NCBI GenBank assembly: GCA_900471525.1
Contig: UCEZ01000021.1
Coordinates: 62,001-126,000 of the forward strand
Direction: 5' to 3'
Length of the DNA stretch: 64,000 nt
Source of the DNA: Hyphomicrobiales bacterium
Lineage (GTDB): Bacteria > Pseudomonadota > Alphaproteobacteria > Rhizobiales > Rhizobiaceae
Each line of letters starts with the position of its first letter. Position 1 is the stretch's first letter. Of this stretch, positions 10,363 to 18,963 are shown piece by piece. The notes beneath the pieces are model-generated. The model worked only from the letters and a program-made list of their open reading frames with translations, was not told where the DNA came from and ran no database searches. The translations under genes and the position numbers were made by a program.

Positions 10363-10773
10363 TCACTTGCGGAAGCGGGCCATGGCACCTCGCTCGATCG
10401 CAGCGCAAGTGAGCTTGTCGAGACCCAATCGGTTGCGCAAAAGCTGCAGCAGCCGAATTTCCTCATTGCGGATGGTATGGTCGGCCGCGGCAAGCTCGAC
10501 CGCCAGCGCGTAAGCTGTGTCGTAGAGGCGGGAGGGAAGCGCCTCGCGCACCACCTCAAGCGCAATATCCAATCCCTCCGGGCCGTCGAGAAGGGCGGCG
10601 CATTCCCGCGCGGCATGCACCAGATGATCGTGGTCGAAACCGTCAAAGACCGGAAGGAAACTGGTGAGCCTGCCGATGCGCTCCATTTCGCCGTCGGTCA
10701 TGGCGGTATCGACCGCCGACATCATCACCATGACATAGATGAGGGCTTCGTGATGGCTCAGTTTGTCGGGCAT
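10363..10773 (-). CDS. TerB-like tellurite-resistance-family protein
   Basis: A 136-residue all-helical soluble protein. The TerB-like fold is indicated by the acidic pattern HHEALIYVMVMMSAVDTAMTD (split here as a helix ending in D-x-x-M-T-D-x-E) near residues 7-30, and a repeat of the same pattern, AVELAAADHTIRNEE, near 92-106. The conserved acidic residues are thought to bind metal. Such stand-alone TerB proteins are common in Rhizobiales and need not confer tellurite resistance. It follows the SNase-like gene on the same strand by 53 bp. Confidence 0.8.
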   Translation of the reverse strand: MPDKLSHHEALIYVMVMMSAVDTAMTDGEMERIGRLTSFLPVFDGFDHDHLVHAARECAALLDGPEGLDIALEVVREALPSRLYDTAYALAVELAAADHTIRNEEIRLLQLLRNRLGLDKLTCAAIERGAMARFRK

Positions 10774-10826
10774 AGAATATCCGTGCTTCTGTGTCTGGCT
10801 TGAGAGGTATGGGCGGGCACTGCCGC

Positions 10827-11660
10827 TTACAAGCCCTGATCGATTGTATTCGCACCGGCATCCGTGCCTTCGGGCACGGCGGCCAGCGGCACGGGCACCG
10901 TGTTGAAATCTCGCGGATCGTCGCCGAAAAAGCCGAGACGGGACTTTCGCGCAGCTTCCACCTTGTCTTCAAGTGGCGATCCTGGCTGCGCCTCTGCCCA
11001 GCCGTTTTCGGCGAGCCAGGCAGCGGGATCGGTATTGTTGACACTGCAGGTGGTGGCCAGTGTTCCCTGCCAGCCGTCCTTCGGAACGTTGCACATGAGC
11101 GCGCGCGCCCGCAGGAAATTGCGGAACGCGGTTCGTGCCACCACGCCGCAGGGCCAGGTCTTCGGAGCTTCGCCGCAGACGCGATCTGCCTTTTGTGGCG
11201 CCAATCCGTCCAGTTGCAAAAGCCGGTCGTCGAACTGGATCAGGCCCGCCGACAGCGCAACCGGATGGCGCAGGACCAAGGGAACTGGCTCCGGCTTTGC
11301 AACGGCGTCGGAAAGCGGCGTCCGGGGCTCGACACGCTCCAGCGGCCGGGTGGTTATCTCCTCGGGAAGGCCGAATTGTGCGGGCGCGATATCGCGAACG
11401 GATTTTTCCTGTGGCGCCGTCTGGCTATTTTCATCGCCATTGCCGGGCGTTGGCTCGCTGCCGTCCGTTTGTACGTCGTCGGCACTCATCCCATCGCCGC
11501 CCAGGTCGGGCACATCGGTCAAATCAGGCGTTTCAAGCGTGAACTCGGGCGTGGTGGTGCTCTGCCGCCCTTGAATGGCAGAGGCACCGCTCATCAGAAG
11601 GGCGATGGTCAGGAAAATGCCGGCGAGGCCGCCGCCGGCTGTCAGCAGGTGCCGCTTCAT
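10827..11660 (-). CDS. SNase-like (thermonuclease-fold) exported protein with altered active site
   Basis: A 277-residue protein with an N-terminal hydrophobic segment (about 6-25) that is a signal peptide or anchor. A Pro/Thr/Asp-rich linker of about 100 residues follows. From about 130 the sequence matches the staphylococcal-nuclease OB-fold: IQFDDRLLQLDGLAPQKADRVC, then WPCGVVARTAFRNFLRAR, NNTDPAAWLAENGWAEAQ and ARKSRLGFFGD. In active nucleases the first strand pair gives an Arg and a Glu (L-R-x-x-x-x-x-E); here the Arg position is Gln and the Glu is not obvious, so catalysis is doubtful. The family includes the rhizobial ExoI-like proteins. It starts 13 bp after the S24 regulator gene, so the two are probably co-transcribed. 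Confidence 0.7.
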   Translation of the reverse strand: MKRHLLTAGGGLAGIFLTIALLMSGASAIQGRQSTTTPEFTLETPDLTDVPDLGGDGMSADDVQTDGSEPTPGNGDENSQTAPQEKSVRDIAPAQFGLPEEITTRPLERVEPRTPLSDAVAKPEPVPLVLRHPVALSAGLIQFDDRLLQLDGLAPQKADRVCGEAPKTWPCGVVARTAFRNFLRARALMCNVPKDGWQGTLATTCSVNNTDPAAWLAENGWAEAQPGSPLEDKVEAARKSRLGFFGDDPRDFNTVPVPLAAVPEGTDAGANTIDQGL

Positions 11661-11673
11661 CAGGAAAACTGTC

Positions 11674-12339
11674 CTATTGGCTGGCCCAGATGATGCGGGC
11701 TACCCACTCGACATCGCTGAGGTCGAATGTACGGTTCGGATGTTCGGGATTGAGCGAAAGCAGTTCGATGCTGCGCGGGGTCTGGCGCACCAGAACCTTG
11801 GCCATGACCTCGCCCTCGGTCGTCTTCACCACCACGCGGTCGCCACGGCGGATCTGCGCGCCGGGTTCGACGATCAAAACGTCGCCGTCGCGATAGAGCG
11901 GCAGCATGCTGTCTCCCTGGATTTCCAGCGCATAGACGCCGGCCTTGGCGCCGGGAGCGGCCGGAAATTCGACCACATCCCAGCCCTGCCCCGCCGGGAA
12001 GCCACCATCGTCGAAAAAGCCGCCCGCACCCGCCTGGGCAAAGCCGAGTAGGGGAATGGAGCCTGTTTGCGGCGGGAAAGCGCCCTCCGGCAAGGCCCCG
12101 GAAGCAGGCCCTGGGCGCAGGAACTCCATGAATTGGGTGATCGTCGAACCGGTCGCGTCAAGAACCTTGGCGATCGATTCCGTCGAAGGCCAGCGCTCGC
12201 GCCCATCCGCGGAATGCCGCTTGGATTTGTTGAAAGAAGTCGGATCGAGCCCGGCCCGCCGGGCGAGACCCGAAGGGGATAGTTGATGCCGCTCGGCGAG
12301 CGCATCGATCGCACTCCAGATCCGGTCATGTGAAAACAT
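11674..12339 (-). CDS. S24-family helix-turn-helix regulator (CI/LexA-like)
   Basis: A 221-residue repressor. The N-terminal DNA-binding region covers about 5-70 (LAERHQLSPSGLARRAGLDP then the recognition helix). From about 95 it has an S24 peptidase domain with the catalytic Ser in QGDSMLPLY (S144) and the Lys in GEVMAKVLV (K181). FAQAGAGG near 100-107 offers the Ala-Gly self-cleavage bond. Such proteins are cleaved when RecA is activated, though in many rhizobial relatives the regulon is unknown. It lies just upstream of the SNase-like gene on the same strand, which may be a target. It is divergent from the ChaA gene. Confidence 0.88.
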   Translation of the reverse strand: MFSHDRIWSAIDALAERHQLSPSGLARRAGLDPTSFNKSKRHSADGRERWPSTESIAKVLDATGSTITQFMEFLRPGPASGALPEGAFPPQTGSIPLLGFAQAGAGGFFDDGGFPAGQGWDVVEFPAAPGAKAGVYALEIQGDSMLPLYRDGDVLIVEPGAQIRRGDRVVVKTTEGEVMAKVLVRQTPRSIELLSLNPEHPNRTFDLSDVEWVARIIWASQ

Positions 12340-12547
12340 CGTTGCGCATCCTGCAGGCGGTGAAGCGTGACGCTTTCTCTTGTGTTTTGGCTTCTGCTGT
12401 CTTGATTGTTTCTCTGTGCAGATTAGCCAAAATGCGGGGAGGAGTAAAGTGTTTCAGGAAAATAATCCTGAATCGACGCCTGTGAGATCGCGCACGCCCG
12501 ATTGAAATGCGCGGTCTGCTGCCTATACTCGGTTGAACCCATCCCGC

Positions 12548-13651
12548 ATGTCGCGAGGCGCTGCATTGTTTTCCATTTTGAAGTCCGAAACCCTGCTCGG
12601 CGCAGCGCTCGCACTTGCCGTCGCCGGTTTCCTGTTCGAACATGCGCTGCTGGAGAGCGGGCAGGCGGCTGCACTCGCTGGTGCCGCGATTCTGGTCTTT
12701 GCGATCGTACTCGCCTCGATGCGCGTTGCCCATCATGCCGAAGTGTTGGCGGCCAAGGTTGGCGACCCCTATGGCACGATGATCCTGACGCTGTCGGCCG
12801 TGCTCGTCGAGGTGATCATCCTGGCGATCATGATGGGCGGAGAAGAGATATCGCCGACCTTGGTGCGCGACACGATCTACTCGGCCGTCATGCTCGACAT
12901 CAACGGCATTCTTGGGCTCGCCGCCCTGCTCGGCGGTCTGAAACACGGCGAGCAATCCTATAACGACGATTCCAGCCGCACCTACAGCGTCATGATCCTG
13001 ACCGCGATGGGCATTTCCATGGTCGTGCCGGAATTCGTTCCGGCTTCCAAATGGCACCTTTACTCCGCCTTCACGATCGTCGCGATGGTGACGCTCTACG
13101 CGGTGTTTCTGAAGATGCAGGTGGGCGTGCACAGCTATTTCTTCAGCTACAGCTATCCGAAGCGCGAGGGCGCGGAAAAGCACGCAGCAGAGGAAGAGCC
13201 GGTCGTTACATCCATCGCGATTCTGATCATCGGCGTCGTCATCATCGGCGTGCTGGCCGAGATCATGTCCGGCTTGCTGTCGGCGGGCTTGAAGGGTAGC
13301 GGCGCTCCTCCGGTGCTGGCGGCGATCGTGGTCGCGGCGATCTCGGCCTCGCCGGAGATCATGACGGCGATGCGGGCAGCGCTCGCCAACCGCATGCAGG
13401 CCGTCGTCAACATCGCGCTCGGCGCCTCGCTCTCGACCGTTATCCTGACTGTGCCGGTGATGGAAGCGATCGCGCTCTATACCGGCCAGCCTTTCATCAT
13501 GGCGATGACACCGGTGCAGACGGTGATGGTGACGATCACCCTGATCGTGGCCGCCATCAACCTCAATGACGGCGAAACCAACGCGATCGAGGGAATGACG
13601 CATTTCGTGCTGTTCGCAACCTTTGTCATGCTGTCGATGATCGGGCTCTGA
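12548..13651 (+). CDS. chaA: calcium/proton exchanger of the CaCA (ChaA) type
   Basis: An integral membrane ion antiporter, about 367 residues and 10-11 helices. The two inverted alpha repeats are visible: AKVGDPYGTMILTLSAVLVEV (about residues 75-95) and ISASPEIMTAMRAAL with ALGASLSTVILTVPVMEA near 265-310. Both hold the acidic and small residues that line the cation path in cation/Ca2+ exchangers. A charged loop (KREGAEKHAAEEEP) sits mid-protein. Start ATG 12548 is chosen; a TTG at 12533 would add five residues, and neither has a strong Shine-Dalgarno. A role in Ca2+ or Na+/H+ efflux is the family function. Confidence 0.88.
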   Translation: MSRGAALFSILKSETLLGAALALAVAGFLFEHALLESGQAAALAGAAILVFAIVLASMRVAHHAEVLAAKVGDPYGTMILTLSAVLVEVIILAIMMGGEEISPTLVRDTIYSAVMLDINGILGLAALLGGLKHGEQSYNDDSSRTYSVMILTAMGISMVVPEFVPASKWHLYSAFTIVAMVTLYAVFLKMQVGVHSYFFSYSYPKREGAEKHAAEEEPVVTSIAILIIGVVIIGVLAEIMSGLLSAGLKGSGAPPVLAAIVVAAISASPEIMTAMRAALANRMQAVVNIALGASLSTVILTVPVMEAIALYTGQPFIMAMTPVQTVMVTITLIVAAINLNDGETNAIEGMTHFVLFATFVMLSMIGL

Positions 13652-13830
13652 CACGGGCTATCCGGCGAAGTCAGGTAGAAGATATGGACGGCTTCCTCTG
13701 AATGGCGCTATCGCGGGGGTTTCCTGTCCCACCCCCATTTTTCGCCACATGCCTGCCTGTTGCGCCCCTTCCTCAGCTGCTGGCCGCGGGCTATCACAGG
13801 CAGCGCGCGACGCGCCTCCGGGAGCCTTCC

Positions 13831-14709
13831 GTGAATACCTCCGTGCTATCAGGCATACTGCTGACGATCTTTTCCTATTTCCTGTTCACGCTGCAGGATG
13901 CCTCGGTCAAGTGGCTGGTCGTGGCGCTGCCGGTCTGGCAGGTCCTGTTCGTGCGCAGCGTGACGATCTTTGCCATCTGCACGGTCATCGGGCGTGGTCC
14001 GTTGTTGCGCCGCTCGCTGCGGTCGCCGGTTCTGAAACCCATGATCCTGCGCAACCTGCTGCTTTTGGCTGCCTGGCTGTCCTACTACACGGCGGCGCGC
14101 GAGCTGGGTCTCGCCGAGCTGACGACGCTCTATTATGCCGCGCCGATCCTGATCACCATCCTGGCCGTGCCGATCCTCAAGGAAGACGTGCCGCCTTTAC
14201 GCTGGATCGCCGTTGTCGTCGGTTTCGTCGGCGTGCTGGTTGCAACGGACCCATTCGGTACGGGCATGAAGCTTTCGCTGCCGGTCTGGCTGGCGCTGCA
14301 GGCGGCGGTATTCTGGGCGTTTTCGACGGTGCTTCTGCGCAAGACGGCACTTCAGGAGGTGACGCTGGTGCAGATGACGATTTCGAGTGGCTTCTTCATT
14401 CTCTTCACCGGCATTGCCGTCGTCGTCACCTGGGTTCCGCCCAGCCTGATCGACGTCGCGCTGATGGTGGGCACCGGGCTGATTGCCGGCATCGCGCAAT
14501 ATGCGCTGTTCGAGGGCATGCGGAAGGCGCCGGTCTCGGTGCTCGCGCCGTTCGAATATTCTTCGCTGATCTGGGCCTTCGCACTCGGCTTCCTGATCTG
14601 GGGCGATATTCCGGCATTGCAGGTCTTCGTCGGCGCGACGCTGATCTTTTCCGCCGGCATGATCATCATCCTGGGCGAACGCTTCGGGCGGCGACTGACG
14701 GTGGGCTAA
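13831..14709 (+). CDS. DMT superfamily (EamA) transporter
   Basis: A 292-residue protein with about ten membrane helices in two EamA repeats, as in drug/metabolite exporters. The first repeat opens [21 protein letters not shown] and the second covers [17 protein letters not shown] onward. [22 protein letters not shown] is the conserved helix 4 region. I chose GTG 13831 because GGAG lies six bases upstream and the protein then begins at the first helix; the upstream in-frame stretch from 13702 is Pro-rich and unlike the family. Substrate unknown. Its last four bases overlap the end of mntR on the opposite strand. Confidence 0.85.
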   Translation: MNTSVLSGILLTIFSYFLFTLQDASVKWLVVALPVWQVLFVRSVTIFAICTVIGRGPLLRRSLRSPVLKPMILRNLLLLAAWLSYYTAARELGLAELTTLYYAAPILITILAVPILKEDVPPLRWIAVVVGFVGVLVATDPFGTGMKLSLPVWLALQAAVFWAFSTVLLRKTALQEVTLVQMTISSGFFILFTGIAVVVTWVPPSLIDVALMVGTGLIAGIAQYALFEGMRKAPVSVLAPFEYSSLIWAFALGFLIWGDIPALQVFVGATLIFSAGMIIILGERFGRRLTVG

Positions 14710-15155
14710 CTCTTCCTGGCGATGAACCGCCGGAAGGCTTCCAGCGTTTCACCGCTGACGTGATGCTCGATCCCCTCGGCATCGATGCGGGCCGTTTCCG
14801 GGCTGACGCCGAGGCAGCGCAGGAAGGCTTCCACCGTCTGGTGGCGCGCGCGGCTTTCGAGCGCCACCTTCTGGCCGGCGTCGGTCAGGAACACGCCGCG
14901 ATAGGGTTTGCGCGAGACCAATCCTTCGGATGCAAGCCGCGCCAGCATCTTGGCGACCGTCGGCTGTGCCACGCCGAGCCGGGCGGCTATGTCCACCTGT
15001 CGCGCCTCGTTGCCATCCTCGATGAGGTCGGCGATCAGTTCGACATAATCCTCGACCAGCGCACCGCGCCGCGCTTCGCGGGTATGCCGAAAACCCTCGG
15101 AATGAATATCCGCATCTGGAAGCGGATCCGTGCGGGGAACGGGGCGGCGCGGCAA
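14706..15155 (-). CDS. mntR: manganese-responsive DtxR-family repressor
   Basis: A 149-residue metalloregulator. The winged helix is at about 35-92 ([19 protein letters not shown], then [18 protein letters not shown] and a wing with RGVFLTDAG). The metal and dimer half contains E100, H105, E130 and H131, matching the Mn-binding pattern of MntR. It represses Mn uptake when Mn is plentiful. The start is a TTG at 15155 with GAGAGG about ten bases upstream; no better in-frame start gives a normal N-terminus. It is divergent from mntH across 204 bp holding a palindrome-like site, which supports local control of mntH. Confidence 0.9.
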   Translation of the reverse strand: MPRRPVPRTDPLPDADIHSEGFRHTREARRGALVEDYVELIADLIEDGNEARQVDIAARLGVAQPTVAKMLARLASEGLVSRKPYRGVFLTDAGQKVALESRARHQTVEAFLRCLGVSPETARIDAEGIEHHVSGETLEAFRRFIARKS

Positions 15156-15278
15156 GGGGCGTGATCCTCTCTGATTTCTTCAATGCTTTTGCGGTTTCAT
15201 AGCACGAGCTTCGATTTTTCATAGTGATTTATCCCGCCTTCCGCCGAGGGATAGTGCGATCGAAAAAGCCGGATCGAT

Positions 15279-15301
15279 ACAATATAGCATATTGCATAAT
15301 G
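15279..15301. promoter_or_regulatory. candidate MntR (or Mur) operator in front of mntH
   Basis: The AT-rich, partly symmetric segment AATATAGCATATTGCATAAT lies 60 bases before the mntH start and in the shared mntR-mntH spacer. TAGCATATTGC-type cores are what I recall for alphaproteobacterial Mn-regulator sites. Symmetry is imperfect, so this is a candidate only. Confidence 0.5.
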
Positions 15302-15359
15302 TTGAGCCTTGGCATAAGTTCGAGATAACAGAGCCCATTCCCGTATCCGGAGACCGTGC

Positions 15360-16718
15360 ATGTCCAATTCCGAAGCCGTTCTTCCACCGCAGCAAAGCTG
15401 GACTTTTTCCAGCCCAAGCGAGGATGCGCGCGCCAGCCTTCCGGAAGTCAATTCCACCATCCCCGTACCCTCAGGTGGTATCTGGTTTCGCCGCCTGCTC
15501 GCCTTCATGGGGCCGGGTTATATGGTCTCGGTCGGCTACATGGACCCGGGCAACTGGGCGACCGACATCGCCGGCGGCTCGCAGTTCGGCTATACGCTGC
15601 TGACGGTCATCCTTCTGTCCAACCTGATGGCGATCCTCTTGCAAGCGCTCGCCGCCCGGCTTGGCATCGCCACCGGCCGCGACCTTGCCCAGTCCTGTCG
15701 CGATACCTATTCCCGGCCCGTCAACTTCCTGCTCTGGATCGCCTGCGAGGCGGCCATCATCGCCTGCGACCTTGCCGAAGTGATCGGCACCGCGATCGCG
15801 CTGCAGCTGCTGTTCGGCATCCCGCTGATCGGCGGCGCGCTGATCACCGCACTCGATGCCTTCCTGCTGCTGCTTCTGATGAACAAGGGCTTCCGTTTCC
15901 TCGAGGCCTTCGTCATTGCGCTTCTGGTCATCATCGCCGGCTGCTTCGTCATCCAGATCGCTGCTGCTGCCCCGCCGGTCGCGGCTGTTCTCAACGGCTT
16001 CCTGCCGTCGAGCGAGATCGTCACCAACCCGGCCATGCTCTACATTGCCATCGGCATCATCGGCGCCACCGTCATGCCGCATAACCTCTACCTGCATTCC
16101 TCGATCGTTCAGACCCGCAACTACAAGCGCACCGACGAGGGCAAGCGCGATGCGATCAAGTGGGCGACGACAGACAGCACCATCGCGCTGATGCTGGCTC
16201 TGTTCATCAACGCCGCCATCCTGATCATCGCAGCCTCGGTCTTCCACGCCAATGGCCGCACCGACGTCGCCGAGATCGGCCAAGCCTACGAACTGCTGTC
16301 GCCGCTGCTTGGCCTCGGCATTGCCTCGACGCTGTTTGCCGTGGCGCTGCTTGCCTCCGGCCTCAACTCGACGGTGACGGCGACGCTGGCCGGCCAGATC
16401 GTCATGGAAGGCTTCCTGCGGCTGCGCATTCCGCAATGGGCCCGCCGGCTCATCACCCGCGGCATCGCCATCGTCCCGGTCGTCATCGTCACCTGGATCT
16501 ATGGCGAGAAGGGCACGGCCGAACTCCTGGTGTTCAGCCAGGTCATCCTGTCGATGCAGTTGCCCTTCGCGGTCATTCCACTGGTGCGCTTCGTCTCCGA
16601 CAAGAAGAAGATGGGCACCTTCGTCATTCCGAAATATGTCGCCGCCATCGCCTGGATCGTTGCCTCGATCATTGTCGTGCTCAATCTCAAGCTGCTTTAC
16701 GAGACGTTTATCGGTTAA
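15360..16718 (+). CDS. mntH: Nramp-type manganese/divalent metal transporter
   Basis: A 452-residue proton-coupled Mn2+ importer with 11 or so helices. The Nramp hallmark DPGN is at 62-65 ([20 protein letters not shown]), and the second metal-site motif is MPHNLYLHS near residue 236. The N-terminal 40 residues are a soluble extension that is a little longer than in E. coli MntH. ATG 15360 fits the family start. It is divergent from mntR with a putative operator between them and is followed by a good hairpin terminator, so it is probably monocistronic and Mn-repressed. Confidence 0.95.
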   Translation: MSNSEAVLPPQQSWTFSSPSEDARASLPEVNSTIPVPSGGIWFRRLLAFMGPGYMVSVGYMDPGNWATDIAGGSQFGYTLLTVILLSNLMAILLQALAARLGIATGRDLAQSCRDTYSRPVNFLLWIACEAAIIACDLAEVIGTAIALQLLFGIPLIGGALITALDAFLLLLLMNKGFRFLEAFVIALLVIIAGCFVIQIAAAAPPVAAVLNGFLPSSEIVTNPAMLYIAIGIIGATVMPHNLYLHSSIVQTRNYKRTDEGKRDAIKWATTDSTIALMLALFINAAILIIAASVFHANGRTDVAEIGQAYELLSPLLGLGIASTLFAVALLASGLNSTVTATLAGQIVMEGFLRLRIPQWARRLITRGIAIVPVVIVTWIYGEKGTAELLVFSQVILSMQLPFAVIPLVRFVSDKKKMGTFVIPKYVAAIAWIVASIIVVLNLKLLYETFIG

Positions 16719-16741
16719 GGCGGGCAACGAAGACAACAGCG

Positions 16742-16773
16742 GAAAAGGCGGCGGATTTGCCGCCTTTTCTTTT
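16742..16773 (+). terminator. rho-independent terminator of mntH
   Basis: An 11-bp perfect stem (GAAAAGGCGGC with GCCGCCTTTTC) encloses a 6-base loop, and the right arm runs into TTTT. It lies 24 bases after the mntH stop. Confidence 0.85.
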
Positions 16774-16962
16774 GGCATTGTCGCCCGGATTGAGCCGACG
16801 GGGATGCTGGTCGGCTAACTTTTTTCACCTGCGCCAGAACCGTTTCGGCCCGCTTTACCGTGAACTGCGGCGCAAAAGCCTTCAAATCGCGCTTCAACGA
16901 TCCCATATGTCCCCCACAAGGCGCGCTTGACGTGCCGGGAGTGAACAACAGGATTGGGTGTC

Positions 16963-18009
16963 ATGTTTAGGTTTGGACGCGTTCTTGCGACCTTTGCGGT
17001 TGCTTCGATGGTGATGCTGACGGTGGTCGATCTGGCCGAGGCACGCCGCGCCGGCAGCGGCTTTGGCAGCCGCGGCACGCGCACGTTTTCGCAGCCGCCG
17101 ATCACCCGCACGGCGCCGGCCGATGCGACCCCGATCAACCGGACGATGACGCCACAGAACCAGGCGACACCCGGTGCCGGCCAGCAGAACATGGGCCAGG
17201 CGGCCCGTCCCGGCACCCAGCGTCCGGGCGGCCTGTTCGGCGGGTTCGCGGGCTCCATGCTCGGCGGTCTGGCGCTCGGCGGCCTGATCGGCATGATGAT
17301 GGGCAACGGACTTGGTGGTGCCGCCGGGTTCCTTGGGCTTATTCTGCAGATGGCGCTGATCGCCGGTGCTGTCATGCTTGCCATGCGCTTCTTCCGCGGC
17401 CGTCAGACGGCATCGCCGGCAGGCTATTCGCCGCGTCAATCGGCCGGATATTCCGGCGCATCGCCGATGCAGGGTTTCGGCAATCAGGGCTCGGGTTCGG
17501 GCATGCCGTCCTTCAAGATCCCTTCTATTGGTGCAGGGGCGATCGGCGGTGGTGCCGCCCGCCCGGCGCAGCCGCGCATGGCCGATCAGTCGACCGATGA
17601 GATCGGTGTGGGCGAAGAAGATCTGAACCAGTTCGAGACCATGCTGAAGCAGGTGCAGGCCGCCTACGCGGCCGAGGACTACGGCACGCTGCGCAAGCTG
17701 ACGACGCCGGAGGCGATGTCGTGGCTGGCCGAAGAACTCAGCGAAAACGCCACCAAGGGCCTGAAGAACGAGGTCAGCGACGTGCATCTGGTGCAGGGCG
17801 ACGTGGCCGAAGCCTGGAACGAGGATGGCGCCGATTACGCCACCGTCGCCATGCGCTACGAGAGCATCGACGTCACCCGCGACCGCGCCACCGGCCGCGT
17901 TGTCGAGGGCGATCCGGACAAACTGACGGAAGCCGTTGAACTCTGGACCTTCCTGCGCAAGCGCGGCGGCGACTGGCAGGTCTCGGCCATCCAGGGCATG
18001 GCAGCCTAA
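16963..18009 (+). CDS. Tim44-domain membrane-associated protein
   Basis: A 348-residue protein. The N-terminus holds a signal-like helix (about 6-25, ending DLAEARRAGSGFGSRG). A Gln/Pro/Thr-rich linker follows, then two Gly-rich hydrophobic segments (GGFAGSMLGGLALGGLIG and AAGFLGLILQMALIAGAVML, about 88-145). Another Gly/Ser-rich linker leads to a C-terminal Tim44-like domain from about 210 (LNQFETMLKQVQAAYAAEDY, LRKLTTPEAMSWLAEEL, VELWTFLRKRGGDWQVSAI). Tim44-like domains in alphaproteobacteria bind membranes and proteins; the exact role is unknown. ATG 16963 is preceded by AGGA; a TTG at 16954 is possible. Confidence 0.85.
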   Translation: MFRFGRVLATFAVASMVMLTVVDLAEARRAGSGFGSRGTRTFSQPPITRTAPADATPINRTMTPQNQATPGAGQQNMGQAARPGTQRPGGLFGGFAGSMLGGLALGGLIGMMMGNGLGGAAGFLGLILQMALIAGAVMLAMRFFRGRQTASPAGYSPRQSAGYSGASPMQGFGNQGSGSGMPSFKIPSIGAGAIGGGAARPAQPRMADQSTDEIGVGEEDLNQFETMLKQVQAAYAAEDYGTLRKLTTPEAMSWLAEELSENATKGLKNEVSDVHLVQGDVAEAWNEDGADYATVAMRYESIDVTRDRATGRVVEGDPDKLTEAVELWTFLRKRGGDWQVSAIQGMAA

Positions 18010-18048
18010 GCGCCGCTCTCCCACAACCGCCGGCACTGCCGGCGGTCC

Positions 18049-18408
18049 TTATCCGTTCGCTTCCTCCTCCGGTTCGCCGGCAAGTCTGAGCATTTCCTTC
18101 AGGGTTGCTGACTGGCGGCACGTGCCTTCGCGGATGCAGGGCGGAAAGCGCCGCTGATAGCGGCCGGACGCCGCCTGCGCCTCCGAAAGAAAGCCCCGGC
18201 AGGCCTTTGCGCGGCGGCAGGGCGAGAGGCTGCAGGTCTTCCAATAGCCAAGCGAACTGGCGCCGATCTGGAATATTTTCTGGCACTCGTGCTCTTGCTG
18301 GCGCTCCGGCAACCGGTGGAATTCGCCCCAGGTGAAACCGGGGATATAGGGCTCGGCATCTCTTTCCGCCTCGTAGCGCTGCCGCTCTTCCTCGGTCCAA
18401 ATCTTCAT
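18049..18408 (-). CDS. conserved cysteine-containing hypothetical protein
   Basis: A 119-residue, strongly charged protein with no signal or membrane segment. It starts MKIWTEEERQRYEAERDAEP and includes PGFTWGEFHRLPERQQ. Six cysteines are spread over residues 42-97 (HEC, KTC, SPC, KAC, PPC, GTC), which could bind a metal or form disulfides, and the chain ends in an acidic tail. I do not recognise a named family, although proteins like this recur in Rhizobiales. It is convergent with the Tim44-like gene, with 39 bp between the stops. Confidence 0.65.
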   Translation of the reverse strand: MKIWTEEERQRYEAERDAEPYIPGFTWGEFHRLPERQQEHECQKIFQIGASSLGYWKTCSLSPCRRAKACRGFLSEAQAASGRYQRRFPPCIREGTCRQSATLKEMLRLAGEPEEEANG

Positions 18409-18478
18409 ATCGCCTTTCCTTTGCGCACGTTCTTGCGGTCACGCGGCAGGTCTGCCCGTGTTGTGATCTTTGGAGAGC

Positions 18479-18534
18479 CCACGCGCGTGCGGAACCTCAT
18501 GTGTGTTTTAGTCTGTGGCTCCGCACGCGCGTGG
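18479..18534. repeat. 15-bp perfect inverted repeat with 26-base loop
   Basis: CCACGCGCGTGCGGA (18479-18493) is the exact reverse complement of 18520-18534. The core is alternating CG. It lies 71 bases before the start of the cysteine-containing gene (start 18408), in its upstream region. No T tract follows, so it is not a standard terminator. Confidence 0.7.
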
Positions 18535-18621
18535 CCTTCGGCGTTCGTTCGGGGTGTCCAGCCCCTACAGGTGACTGCCTCGCCTCGCTGCATGGCCAGT
18601 TTTCACTTCGCATAATCTTGT

Positions 18622-18647
18622 CCGAAAACCGCTTCGCACTTTTCGGG
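18622..18647. repeat. short palindromic repeat, copy 1
   Basis: CCGAAAA and TTTTCGG bracket CCGCTTCGCAC. The same unit in the other orientation, with changed flanks, occurs at 36099-36121. I recall this CCGAAAAGTGCGAAGCGG unit as widespread between rhizobial genes. Confidence 0.6.
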
Positions 18648-18963
18648 ATCATGCGCCGCGCCTGTCCTTTCGGGACAGGCTTGCCACTTGCACGGCTCAA
18701 CCGAACCGGACCTGGCGGCCCGGGGGAGGCTTGATAGACGGCGCTGCCAGAGGCAGGCCGCCATGGCTTTCACCTCCCTGGCCCTTCCCGCACGTTACGG
18801 GTCAAACCAGGGCGCCGGCCTCCACCTGCCCGCGACCGTCTCGCGAAACACTCCGGCGGCGGAGACAGGGGAAGTATGGGGCAGGTTCGCGGGGCGGGGA
18901 TGAACGGGGATGAATTTTTCCGAAAAGCCCGCGTGGCAGCGCAAAGGGGCTGGCTGCCGGCGC

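Larger units (their letters stand above)
18409..18963. other. 555-bp gene-poor spacer with inverted repeats
   Basis: No reading frame here looks like a protein. It contains a 15-bp perfect inverted repeat (18479-18534) and a copy of a short rhizobial palindrome (18622-18647). The rest, about 18660-18910, is very GC-rich with several short self-complementary stretches. I compared it by memory with RNase P RNA, SRP RNA and tmRNA and saw none of their conserved motifs. A small RNA is possible but not shown. Confidence 0.4.

Noticed and set aside
10363-10773. Tellurite-resistance operon
   Set aside because: Only a stand-alone TerB-like gene is present; no terACDEZ genes nearby.
12326-13654. A 442-codon minus frame opposite chaA
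   Set aside because: Extremely rich in His, Arg and Asp, as expected of the antisense of a GC-rich membrane protein gene.
13749-15164. A 471-codon + frame spanning the DMT gene and the antisense of mntR
   Set aside because: It is a Arg/Ala-rich alternative frame; the DMT and MntR motifs in other frames explain the region.
15471-16778. A 435-codon minus frame opposite mntH
   Set aside because: Asp/Arg/Gln-rich antisense of a transporter gene; mntH carries DPGN.
18660-18910. Possible structural RNA (RNase P, SRP or tmRNA) in the GC-rich spacer
   Set aside because: None of the conserved core motifs of these RNAs could be found on either strand.
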